Of a stretch of DNA of 7,037 nt, positions 1 through 6,970 are shown piece after piece. The notes under the pieces were generated by a model, which did not search any database, was not told the DNA's origin, and was given only the letters and a program-made list of their open reading frames with translations. The stretch comes from an uncultured Planctomycetales bacterium (GTDB taxonomy: Bacteria; Planctomycetota; Planctomycetia; Pirellulales; Thermoguttaceae). Every line of letters starts with the position of its first letter. Within the stretch, counting starts at the first letter, position 1. The DNA is taken from NCBI GenBank assembly GCA_937889015.1, contig CALARR010000426.1, positions 1-7,037 on the forward strand. Direction: 5' to 3'. A program made the translations under genes and the position numbers.

Positions 1-1170
1 TGGAGCGAGAGCGAGAACATTCGCTGGAAGGTCGCTTTGCCTGGCCGGGGCCGTTCCTCGCCGGTCCTGTCGGCCGGCCGGATCTGGCTGACCTTTGCGA
101 TCGAGCAGGGGGTCACGCGCGCGAGGGTCGAATCGGACGACTGTGCGCTGGCCGAGCACATCGCGTTGGGGGTGGTGTGCCTGAATGCGGCCGACGGGCA
201 ATGCGTGTGGAAGACCATGCTCTACGACGTGGACAAACCGGCGGCCGTCCACTGGCTGAACAGTTGGGCCACGCCGACACCGGTTGTCGAGTCGGACCGG
301 GTGTACTGCGACTTTGGCATGTATGGCACAGCCTGCCTCGACAGCCAGACTGGCAAGGTGGTCTGGAAGCAGCAGTTCGCGGTGGATCACCAGGTTGGGC
401 CGGGCAGTTCCCCGATTCTGTACGAGGGACTGCTGATCCTGGTGCGTGACGGGCGCGACGCGCAGTACGTGGCGGCGTTGGATCGCAGCACGGGGCGGCT
501 GGTGTGGAAGACGAACCGGCCGCCGCTGGAGGCAACGGTCGGCAACCGCAAGAAGTCGTTTTCCACGCCGCTGGTGATCCACCACGGCGGCAAGACGCAG
601 ATGGTGGTGCCGGGAGCCGAGTGGGTCGTGTCTTACGAGCCGAACTCGGGCCAGGAGATCTGGCGGTTGCGGCACGGCAAGGGGTTCTCGCTGGCCTCGC
701 GCCCGGTCTTCGGCAACGGCCTGGTCTATATCTCCACGGGGGCCATGAAGCCGCAACTGTGGGCCATGCGAGTGGATGGCCAAGGCGACGTGTCGGAGAC
801 GCACGTGGCCTGGACGGTGAAGAGCCAGGTTCCACTGATGTCTTCGCCGATTCTCGTGGGTCGCGAGCTTTGCATGGTGTCGGATGCGGGCATCGTGTCG
901 TGTTTGGATGCGCTGAGCGGCGAAGTGCATTGGCAGGAACGTCTGGGTGGGAAGCACCTGGCCTCTCCGGTCTGCGCGGCCAACCGCTTGTACTTCGTCA
1001 ACGACGAGGCCAAGACGACCGTGCTGGCGGTGGGCAAGACCTTCAAGGTTCTGGCGGAGAATGCGCTTTCCGGGACGGTGGTTGCCAGCCCGGCCGCGGT
1101 GGGGCGCGCGTTCTTCCTGCGCAGCGACAGCCACCTCTACCGGATTGAGGCGGCGACGGCGGCCGAGTGA
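1..1170 (+). CDS. PQQ-like beta-propeller repeat protein, 5' partial
   Basis: This is the last 389 residues of a beta-propeller protein of the PQQ/BamB-like superfamily. The frame is open to base 1 and already reads family-like sequence (NIRWKVALPGRGRSSPV), so the true start lies left of the window. An in-frame TTG at 37 is not a credible start. Blade-closing tryptophans recur at bases 25, 208, 364, 505, 661, 811 and 931, about 40-61 residues apart. Each follows a G-x-V/L/E-x-W type strand, as in TGKVVWK, TGRLVWK, GQEIWR and GEVHWQ. Most blades start with an SSP or ATPTP element (GRSSPV, SWATPTPVV, GSSPIL, MSSPIL, VASPAA). Such proteins are usually exported and act as scaffolds or dehydrogenase-like propellers; planctomycetes carry many of unknown function. 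No PQQ-ligand or active-site residue can be assigned, and any signal peptide is off the window. It is convergent with the GH123-like gene, with 35 bases between the stops. Confidence 0.93.
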   Translation, partial: WSESENIRWKVALPGRGRSSPVLSAGRIWLTFAIEQGVTRARVESDDCALAEHIALGVVCLNAADGQCVWKTMLYDVDKPAAVHWLNSWATPTPVVESDRVYCDFGMYGTACLDSQTGKVVWKQQFAVDHQVGPGSSPILYEGLLILVRDGRDAQYVAALDRSTGRLVWKTNRPPLEATVGNRKKSFSTPLVIHHGGKTQMVVPGAEWVVSYEPNSGQEIWRLRHGKGFSLASRPVFGNGLVYISTGAMKPQLWAMRVDGQGDVSETHVAWTVKSQVPLMSSPILVGRELCMVSDAGIVSCLDALSGEVHWQERLGGKHLASPVCAANRLYFVNDEAKTTVLAVGKTFKVLAENALSGTVVASPAAVGRAFFLRSDSHLYRIEAATAAE

Positions 1171-1205
1171 AGAAGGCCCGCGCGAGAGTGCTGCGTGCGC
1201 ATATG

Positions 1206-3578
1206 TCAGGGCCGCTTTTCGGTCGCCTCCAGTCGCTCGGCAATCGCCTGACGCACGCGCGTCAGCGCGGCGGGGTCGCGGCTGAACTCGGTCAGGCTGG
1301 TGACCAGCTGAGCGACAAACGCCTCGGCGGCGGGTCGGCCCTCGCGGTCGGCCAAGAGGGCCAGATAGTCGAAGTCCTCCACCCCGTCGCGAACCGCCTC
1401 CAGGCGGATCGAACTGACCGGCCCCGCGCGCAGCGGATAGGTCAGGCAACCATCGCCGACCATCCCCCACACGTCGCGCGTATTCCAGGCCAGGTACGGA
1501 TCGCTGCCTTCGATGATCGGGTTGGGATGCCATTGATTCACGTGCCAGTAGAGCAGTCCATCCGCCTCGTAGCCGTAGGTCATCCAGCCCAGCAGCCGGC
1601 CTTCGATCGTCGGATAGTCGATCGCCGCAAAGTTGGCGTAGGGATAGCGCGGCCCGCAACATACGTACCACCACACCTGCTTTCCCTGGGCGCGCAGCCG
1701 GGCCGAAAGCTCCCGATCGTACTTGGGTGTCAGCGGGCAGTACCAGTCCATGTAGTCCTGGTCCGCGGCGGACGCGGCGCGGCGACTCTCGTACATGTAT
1801 CCGGCCGTGGTGAAGGTGCTGACCTCCGGATAGCGTTGCTTGAGCTGCCGGCAGATCCCACGGATCAGTTCATCGTATTCCGGTCCACGCTCATCGAAGC
1901 CGTAGAAGTACGCCAACTTCGACAGTCCCTGTTTGCGCAACTCCTGCACATAAGGGTCGACGCGCGCGATGAACGTCTGGATAAAGTCGGCGGGGTAGGC
2001 ATTCTTCTCCGAGTAACAGACCCACAAGGGGTTGTTCTTGGGCAGCGGCACGAGGTTGGCGATGTTGAAGGCAGTCAGGCCGCGCTGCCGGGCATAGAGC
2101 AAGTCGGCGATGGCCGGCGGTTCGGTGCGCGAGATGTCGTCGGGATTGAGGCGGTGCTCGAGCATCAGGTCCAGCAGGCGGCGGCGCAACTGGGGCGTGA
2201 TCTCGCCATACGCGGCGCGCACATAGCCGTCCATCAGGGCAAAGGCGGTCTTCATGCGCGGCGCGCGCGGCAGGGCAAAACCATACACGCGCAAGCGGAT
2301 CGGGAGGCGCGTTTCGGGCGCGTTGGCGGCGCGCACGACAACATCGCCGCGGTAGGTCCCCGGCGGCACGGCCGGGGTGGCGTGGAAGTTGATCCACACC
2401 GTCTGGGTGCGGCCGCCGGGCACATCGAAGGGGCGCAGCGGCAGCAGCGGATCGGGACGCCAGCCGGGCTGTTGCGGGGCGTCGGGATGCACGGCGGGCA
2501 CTTCCACGTACACGTAGCCGACCAGATGCGGCACGACTCCCTCGGCCGGAAAGGGCTGGCCGCGTTCGTTGAGCAGCGCGCCGCAGTGGACCTGCACTGC
2601 GCGGAGCGGTTGATCGTCGGCTGGCGTGATCGCCAGTTGAAAGCCTTCGCGCTCGTTCTGTGCGAGGGAAACGGCGATCTCGGCCGAGCGTTCGGCCGGC
2701 GGGAAGTCGGTGGGCAGGACCTTGCGCATGGCGCTCTCCCACCACAGGGCGTAGGCCTTGTGCACGGGATTGGCAGGCCTGGCCGGCGGGGTCGCCACCG
2801 GCAGCGCGATGGCCAGTTGCGGCTGATGGGGCGCCTCGGCAGTCAGCTTCCAGTGCGCTGGTGAGCGCGCGGCGTTACCGCCACAGTCCCACGCCACGCT
2901 GCGGCCAGAGCCAGTGCAGGCGTCAATCTCCTCGCCGGCCGCATCCAGCAGGGCGCAGCGCCATGTGGCGTCGAGCGTCAACTGGGCGCGGACACGCAGG
3001 CCGTTGACGGTGCGGGGAAAGTCGGGCATGGCCCGAGGCTGAATCACGTGCAGTCCGTCGCGTGCCAGGAACACGTCGTCGAACCAGGCCTTGCCAGAAG
3101 TGCGGCGCAAGAGCAGATAGGCGCGGATTTCGCGCACGGGCTTCTTGGGCCAGAAGACCTGGGAGGCGTATTGCCAATCGTGCGTGCCGCGGCTCCAGGG
3201 GCAGGTCTTGGCCCACCAGGGCGTGTCGTCGTCGTAGATCACGTCGAGAAAGAGGCTGTAGTCGCCCCCCGCCCCAACGCCTTCCGCCTTGCTCCAACCG
3301 CCGATGATGATCGGCCGGCGATCGGGTTTCTCGTAGCGAAGGACCTGGGTCACGCCGTGCACTTCTTCCGCACCGGACGAGGTGCAGCAGATGGCCGCTT
3401 GTCCGCCATGCCGCGTCTGGCGATCGACCGTGCAGCCGCGGCCATAGGGCTTCCAGGCGGCCGGCTTGTCTGCCGTCACTTCTTCGAATCCCGGATTGGC
3501 CAGTTCGTTGGCCGCCTGGGCGGAGAGGTGCGCCAGAGACAGCGCACTGGACAACGCGATCAGCAGCAAGCGGTGCAT
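1206..3578 (-). CDS. Secreted GH123/DUF4091-like glycoside hydrolase with N-terminal carbohydrate-binding-like module
   Basis: A 790-residue protein. Residues 1-22 form a signal peptide (MHRLLLIALSS..., cut near SAQA), so it is exported. Residues about 25-175 look like a CBM4/9-type jelly roll, opening NPGFEE and closing WFDDVFL (D167-D168). Residues about 250-420 resemble the beta-sandwich in front of GH123 catalytic domains (QTVWINFH ... PPGTYRGDVVV). The rest is the GH123/DUF4091-type barrel. It has FYGFDERG with D562-E563, the motif YEADGLLYWHVNQW near 670-683, and the C-terminal signature RLEAVRDGVEDFDYLALL near 725-742. Characterised GH123 enzymes are exo-beta-N-acetylgalactosaminidases using substrate-assisted catalysis, with adjacent Asp-Glu as the catalytic pair; both residues are present here. 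DUF4091 proteins are far more diverse, so GalNAc specificity is only a guess. The frame stays open to 3656, but ATG 3578 is preferred because it has a good Shine-Dalgarno and starts the signal peptide directly. The gene is divergent from the lyase-like gene. Confidence 0.9.
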   Translation of the reverse strand: MHRLLLIALSSALSLAHLSAQAANELANPGFEEVTADKPAAWKPYGRGCTVDRQTRHGGQAAICCTSSGAEEVHGVTQVLRYEKPDRRPIIIGGWSKAEGVGAGGDYSLFLDVIYDDDTPWWAKTCPWSRGTHDWQYASQVFWPKKPVREIRAYLLLRRTSGKAWFDDVFLARDGLHVIQPRAMPDFPRTVNGLRVRAQLTLDATWRCALLDAAGEEIDACTGSGRSVAWDCGGNAARSPAHWKLTAEAPHQPQLAIALPVATPPARPANPVHKAYALWWESAMRKVLPTDFPPAERSAEIAVSLAQNEREGFQLAITPADDQPLRAVQVHCGALLNERGQPFPAEGVVPHLVGYVYVEVPAVHPDAPQQPGWRPDPLLPLRPFDVPGGRTQTVWINFHATPAVPPGTYRGDVVVRAANAPETRLPIRLRVYGFALPRAPRMKTAFALMDGYVRAAYGEITPQLRRRLLDLMLEHRLNPDDISRTEPPAIADLLYARQRGLTAFNIANLVPLPKNNPLWVCYSEKNAYPADFIQTFIARVDPYVQELRKQGLSKLAYFYGFDERGPEYDELIRGICRQLKQRYPEVSTFTTAGYMYESRRAASAADQDYMDWYCPLTPKYDRELSARLRAQGKQVWWYVCCGPRYPYANFAAIDYPTIEGRLLGWMTYGYEADGLLYWHVNQWHPNPIIEGSDPYLAWNTRDVWGMVGDGCLTYPLRAGPVSSIRLEAVRDGVEDFDYLALLADREGRPAAEAFVAQLVTSLTEFSRDPAALTRVRQAIAERLEATEKRP

Positions 3579-3584
3579 GGATAG

Positions 3585-3590
3585 CCTCCC
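3585..3590 (-). promoter_or_regulatory. Ribosome binding site deciding the GH123-like start
   Basis: On the minus strand GGGAGG lies six bases upstream of ATG 3578. This spacing, with the hydrophobic signal peptide beginning at that ATG, favours it over the upstream in-frame ATG at 3656, which would add 26 polar residues in front of the signal sequence. Confidence 0.75.
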
Positions 3591-3833
3591 AAACACACGA
3601 TTGGTCTGTGCATTTGCGCCGCTTGTGGCCAAGGATCGGTCGGCACGATTCGACATCCTGCAAGACGGACGAGCACCTGCCTGGAGTCGTGTTGTGCATG
3701 CCAGTCAGGGTCTCTTGAGCGTAGCGGGCCGCCGTGGGAAAATCAATTGGCAGAAAAGCCACCCCTCGGCACGGCGGTCTTGAGTGACGATTGCGAGGCG
3801 GATGGCGATTGACGGCCAAACACCATACAGACT

Positions 3834-3841
3834 GAGGTGAT
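3834..3841 (+). promoter_or_regulatory. Ribosome binding site deciding the lyase-like start
   Basis: GAGGTGAT is a run of eight bases complementary to the usual 16S rRNA 3' end (AAGGAGGTGATC in the mRNA sense). GAGG ends eight bases before ATG 3846. It overlaps the two other possible starts (GTG 3837 and ATG 3840), leaving them too close, so ATG 3846 is the best choice. An in-frame TGA at 3810-3812 rules out a longer N-terminus. Confidence 0.75.
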
Positions 3842-3845
3842 GAAC

Positions 3846-6668
3846 ATGTTGAGCGGCGCATGGGTTGTGCTCCTGTGGCTCGGGGGTTTGGGCCAGGCTG
3901 CCAGCGCGTCGGGGACCGACGGCGCGAACGTGCTGCCCAATCCCAGTTTCGAACTCGACGCCAACGACGACGGCCTGCCCGACGGTTGGCGCGGCGGGGA
4001 CTGGCGCACCGGCAGCCAGGTAACGTGGGACAGGGCGACGGCGCACAGCGGCAAGGCCAGCGTGCGGATCGTGTGCGCGAGCGACAAGCAGCGCGGCTCG
4101 TTTTCGTTGCGTGCGCAGGTGGCGCCGGGGCCGTGGCAATTCGAGGCCTGGTGCCGCACCGGGGCTTTGACTGCCGAGCCCAAGAAGGGCCCGGTGGCGC
4201 GCCTGATAGCCGTCAATGATCAGGGCGCCCAGTGCGGCACGTTCCAGGCCTACGGCCAGCCGAGCGACGGGCCGTGGCAGAAGGTGGGCGTGGCGTTCGA
4301 ACTGCCCCAGGGGGTGAAGCACATCAACCTGGACCTATTCAACTTCTTCGGCCAGGGAAGCGTTTGGTGGGATGACGTGTCGTTGCGTCTGGACGTGGCC
4401 GAGGTCCAACGCCGGGAAGAGCAGCGGGATCGCGAATCGCGGGCCGCCAAGGCCGCCGCGGCGCGAATCGAGAAGCTCGCCCAGGCCGTGCAGCAATTGC
4501 CCGATGATTCGACCGAAAACAAGCTCACGAAAGCGGCCTTGGAGTGGGCGGTCGAGGATGCGCGTGGTTCGCTCGAAGCCGGCCTGGGGACGTCGGCCAG
4601 TGAATTGCTGAGCGACATTGAGACGCAGCTCGGCAAGACGCTGGGACGCCGCGTCGAACCGGGCAAGGAGTTGTTGCCGGCGATCCGCGATTTCGGCAGC
4701 AACCCGTACGCGCAGGCCGTTCTGGGCCGGGCTCAATCGGTGCTCAAGTCGCGGACGATCTACAAGAAGGGGGAGGAAGGCTATGAGCAGATCGACAACG
4801 CCTGGACCTTCAGCAGCATGGGCAACAACGTGTATGCCGGGGCGTGGGCCTTGTGTTGTCCGGACAGTCCCCATGCGGCCGACCCCAAGTTGCTGGTGCG
4901 CGTGCTGCGGCTGATGCAGGCCATCTTCCAGAACCACCGCGCGGGGGACTTCAACCCAGGGCGCAAAGCCGTGTATGGGCGCGATCCGAACATCAACCGT
5001 TTCTGCTTTGTGCCGACCTTCGAGGCTTACCTGTTGCTCACGGCGACCTATCCGGATCTGGTCCTGCCCAGCAAGCGAGCCGAATGGCTGGCCTCGGCGA
5101 AGGTGGCCACGGAGCATCAGATCGCCAGCTACGGCGTGCGTGCCAAGGAGCCGCCGCCGGCTTGCTATTACGCCAATATGGACGTGCATTACATGCTGAT
5201 GCTGGAGTTGGCGGCCAGGATGTTCAACTCGCAAGCCTACCACGCCGAAGCGGAGCGATTCTGCCAGCTTACGGCCGACGTGCTCTATCCCGATGGGGCC
5301 TTTTCGTACCACGGCTTTCAGAACGAGTGTTTCACCTATCATCAGATCAACGTGGCGCAATTGGCGCGGTACTGGCAACTGACCGCTAGCGAGTTGGCCC
5401 GGCAGACGGTCGTCAAGAGCCGGCCTTACTACCCCTACAACGTCGAGCCGGGGGGAGTGCCCGAGTACTACACCGACTGTTTCTGGAAGCACTATTGGGG
5501 CGGGGTGTCGGCCATTGGGCCGGAGATCGTAGCGGGCATGACGGGTTGTGGACAGAACCGCCGGATTGCCAAGGACGAGCTGCGCTGGGATACGCCCAAC
5601 GGCTATTACGGGATCTATGCGGCGGGGCTGTACCGGCCGGAGATCCAGGACCAGCCGCTGCCCGACGGGTTCCTGATGTATGACCGCAATGTGGAGGGGC
5701 CGCGCGGACGGTTCGGCCGGTGGAGTTTTGCGGGCACGACGCGGTTTTTCGGCGCGGGCTGCCAGGGCAAGGACACGTTTGTGGGCGGGATGGTCGTGGA
5801 CGAGCCTACGCGGCGTTATCCGCTCAACGCGGCGTTGCAGGTGGTCACCAACCAGTATCGCCTCGAGCCGCGCAAGCCGGCCGAGGGCAACTGCCGGCGG
5901 TGGCGCGAGTGCCGCTACCTCTCACAGGACGAGCGCAACGCGGTGACGATCGGCCCGGATTTCGCCACGCTCACGACGCGCTATCGAATCCAGAACGTGG
6001 CCTGGGGCGGTAAGTCCACACCGACCGAGTGGGTCGGCAACCAACAGTGGATCCTCACGCCGCAACGACTGGTGGGCGTGCTGGAGATCGAGCCCTTGTC
6101 CGACCAGCAGGCCTATTCCGTCCATGGCCGCATTCGCTTCGGCCTGGAAAAGGAAATCCAGGGCGAGGCGGAGGGACGGTTTGCCTACGGCGCGCTGCGG
6201 TGCCGGCTGCACGCGCACAACTATGCCGATGTGATCACCGAACGGTCGGAGACCTTCTATCTGGACACGCCTGAAAAGTCGCGGAGCATGGAGATCGTGC
6301 TCCGCGACCGGGCCAGCATCGCCACCGACGAACAGACGCCGCTGACCTATGCCAAGGGGACGCGGCAGTTCTTCACGGTCGAGGTCTTGCCGGAGTGGAA
6401 CACGCCGGCCGAGCAGGTGCGACGGATCGCCACGGCTGAGGGGTTGCGAGGGGTGGAGGTGTGCGCGGGGGGGCATTGGTTGCTGCTGGTACATAATCCG
6501 ACCGATTCGATGGTCGCACTGGAGACCACGTTGACATGGGCGCAAGGCGCTTTGGCCCTGCACGCCAGCGGAAGTCACTCGGCAACGCCCCAACCGCTCT
6601 CGGCGTCGGATGCCAGGGTGAAGTTGCACATTCCGGCCCACGCGCACGTGGTGCTGGAGAAGCGGTAG
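3846..6668 (+). CDS. Secreted putative polysaccharide lyase-like protein (alpha/alpha-toroid plus beta-sandwich) with N-terminal carbohydrate-binding-like module
   Basis: A 940-residue protein not placed in a named family. Residues 1-21 form a hydrophobic signal peptide (cut near QAASA) that has no Lys or Arg. Residues about 30-182 form a jelly-roll module, opening NPSFEL (N32) and closing VWWDDVSL (D176-D177), like CBM4/9 or CBM16 modules. Residues about 184-260 are charged and helical, probably a coiled linker. Residues about 290-600 are helix-rich and aromatic, with NAWTFSSMGNNVYAGAW near 318, CYYANMDVHYM (N444, H448, Y449) and YPDGAFSYHGFQNE (D483, Y488, H489, N493, E494). The part after about 620 is strand-rich. 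Toroid-plus-sandwich lyases (heparinase II/III, PL8, PL21 types) use Asn, His and Tyr residues, so those listed are candidate catalytic residues; this is inference. Alternatives are a toroid glycosidase or an inactive binding protein. The GH123-like gene is divergent from it and shares the module type. GTG 3837 and ATG 3840 are alternative starts. Confidence 0.9.
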   Translation: MLSGAWVVLLWLGGLGQAASASGTDGANVLPNPSFELDANDDGLPDGWRGGDWRTGSQVTWDRATAHSGKASVRIVCASDKQRGSFSLRAQVAPGPWQFEAWCRTGALTAEPKKGPVARLIAVNDQGAQCGTFQAYGQPSDGPWQKVGVAFELPQGVKHINLDLFNFFGQGSVWWDDVSLRLDVAEVQRREEQRDRESRAAKAAAARIEKLAQAVQQLPDDSTENKLTKAALEWAVEDARGSLEAGLGTSASELLSDIETQLGKTLGRRVEPGKELLPAIRDFGSNPYAQAVLGRAQSVLKSRTIYKKGEEGYEQIDNAWTFSSMGNNVYAGAWALCCPDSPHAADPKLLVRVLRLMQAIFQNHRAGDFNPGRKAVYGRDPNINRFCFVPTFEAYLLLTATYPDLVLPSKRAEWLASAKVATEHQIASYGVRAKEPPPACYYANMDVHYMLMLELAARMFNSQAYHAEAERFCQLTADVLYPDGAFSYHGFQNECFTYHQINVAQLARYWQLTASELARQTVVKSRPYYPYNVEPGGVPEYYTDCFWKHYWGGVSAIGPEIVAGMTGCGQNRRIAKDELRWDTPNGYYGIYAAGLYRPEIQDQPLPDGFLMYDRNVEGPRGRFGRWSFAGTTRFFGAGCQGKDTFVGGMVVDEPTRRYPLNAALQVVTNQYRLEPRKPAEGNCRRWRECRYLSQDERNAVTIGPDFATLTTRYRIQNVAWGGKSTPTEWVGNQQWILTPQRLVGVLEIEPLSDQQAYSVHGRIRFGLEKEIQGEAEGRFAYGALRCRLHAHNYADVITERSETFYLDTPEKSRSMEIVLRDRASIATDEQTPLTYAKGTRQFFTVEVLPEWNTPAEQVRRIATAEGLRGVEVCAGGHWLLLVHNPTDSMVALETTLTWAQGALALHASGSHSATPQPLSASDARVKLHIPAHAHVVLEKR

Positions 6669-6713
6669 TGGAGGGGCGAGAGGGCAGCGCGAAGATGCGC
6701 GTCGGGCTGCTAT

Positions 6714-6745
6714 GCAACGCCCCGCGAGAATGCATCGCGCGTTGC
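6714..6745 (+). terminator. Long bulged hairpin after the lyase-like gene, possible terminator
   Basis: Starting 46 bases after the TAG stop, GCAACGC (6714-6720) pairs perfectly with GCGTTGC (6739-6745). Inside it, GCGA (6724-6727) pairs with TCGC (6735-6738). This gives an 11-base-pair stem with a CCC bulge (6721-6723) on the left arm and a seven-base loop. Position and stability fit a transcript-end structure. No T-tract follows, so it is not a classic intrinsic terminator; it could instead protect the 3' end or be an unrelated inverted repeat. Confidence 0.45.
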
Positions 6746-6847
6746 TTGCTGTTGCATCGACATAAGCTGTTGATCGGTGGAGTGTTGTGTCGTGCAACGG
6801 CTGGCCTTGCAAAGCAGCTCTTGTGGCGGGGTTGTTGCATCTGTTCA

Positions 6848-6877
6848 GGGGGCGGGGGTTGGGGATGTGGGAAGGGG
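6848..6877 (+). other. G-quadruplex motif, left of the heptad tract
   Basis: Five plus-strand G-runs (6848-6852, 6854-6858, 6861-6864, 6869-6871, 6874-6877) are separated by loops of 1, 2, 4 and 2 bases. This satisfies the canonical G3+N1-7 rule with one run to spare. It lies on the sense strand of any transcript reading past the lyase-like gene, so it could fold in RNA or in the non-template DNA strand. Folding is inferred from the pattern only. Confidence 0.6.
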
Positions 6878-6878
6878 T

Positions 6879-6947
6879 GAATGTCGAATGTCGAAGGACG
6901 AATGTCGAATGGGGGGTGTGCGGAATGACGAATGTCGAATGTCGAAG
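6879..6947 (+). repeat. GAATGTC heptad repeat tract
   Basis: Direct heptads: GAATGTC at 6879 and 6886, variant GAAGGAC at 6893, GAATGTC at 6900, then a partial GAAT at 6907. After an interruption of about 12 bases containing six Gs, the heptads resume with GAATGAC at 6923, GAATGTC at 6930 and 6937, and a partial GAAG at 6944. The two blocks look like diverged copies of one unit. Read in reverse complement, the tract would encode strings such as IRHSTFDIRHS, which I recall from spurious small proteins in planctomycete and verrucomicrobial genomes. It is non-coding here. Unit length and lack of spacers exclude a CRISPR. Its function is unknown. Confidence 0.85.
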
Positions 6948-6970
6948 GGGGGAGGGCTTGGCCGAATGGC

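Larger units (their letters stand above)
3579..3845. promoter_or_regulatory. Divergent intergenic control region
   Basis: These 267 bases separate the start codons of the two divergent secreted-enzyme genes and must hold promoters for both, or one shared control site. I see no strong sigma-70 pair. The best minus-strand candidate is TTGATT (3741-3746) and TACGCT (3718-3723) with 17-base spacing. Only 4/6 and 3/6 positions match consensus, and it would leave a leader of about 130 bases for the GH123-like gene. On the plus strand, TTGACG at 3809-3814 has no matching -10 box. No clear operator palindrome, riboswitch or RNA gene was recognised. One copy of ATTCGACAT, the reverse complement of the core of the downstream heptad repeat, lies at 3648-3656. 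Confidence 0.5.

Noticed and set aside
37..39. TTG as the start of the beta-propeller gene
   Set aside because: The twelve in-frame codons before it already read a normal propeller strand (NIRWKV), there is no ribosome binding site, and the product would lack an export signal.
1171..1205. Bidirectional terminator between the convergent genes
   Set aside because: The 35-base gap contains no convincing stem or T/A tract; only short GCGC matches are present.
1167..2864. A 565-codon open frame on the plus strand opposite the GH123-like gene
   Set aside because: It lies in exact codon register antisense to the real gene, where stops arise only from TTA, CTA or TCA codons that are rare in GC-rich genes. 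Its translation shows no recognisable domain, while the minus strand encodes clear family motifs and a signal peptide.
3718..3746. Sigma-70 promoter on the minus strand as a firm call
   Set aside because: The 17-base spacing is right but both hexamers match consensus weakly, so it is mentioned only as a candidate inside the divergent region.
3466..3783. Small plus-strand open frame covering the start of the GH123-like gene and part of the divergent gap
   Set aside because: It overlaps the coding start of the minus-strand gene, has no ribosome binding site that I can see, and its product resembles no family I know.
4335..5492. A 385-codon minus-strand open frame opposite the lyase-like gene
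   Set aside because: It has the same in-register antisense relation to a well-supported gene, and its product is low-complexity with no domain or ribosome binding site that I can see.
6536..6880. A 114-codon plus-strand open frame running from the lyase-like gene into the intergenic hairpin and G-rich tract
   Set aside because: It starts inside another gene in a different frame, runs through structured non-coding DNA, and ends at the repeat; the composition is Gly/Arg/Cys-rich noise.
6879..6947. CRISPR array
   Set aside because: The unit is seven bases with no regular spacers and no neighbouring cas genes; this is a simple heptad tract.
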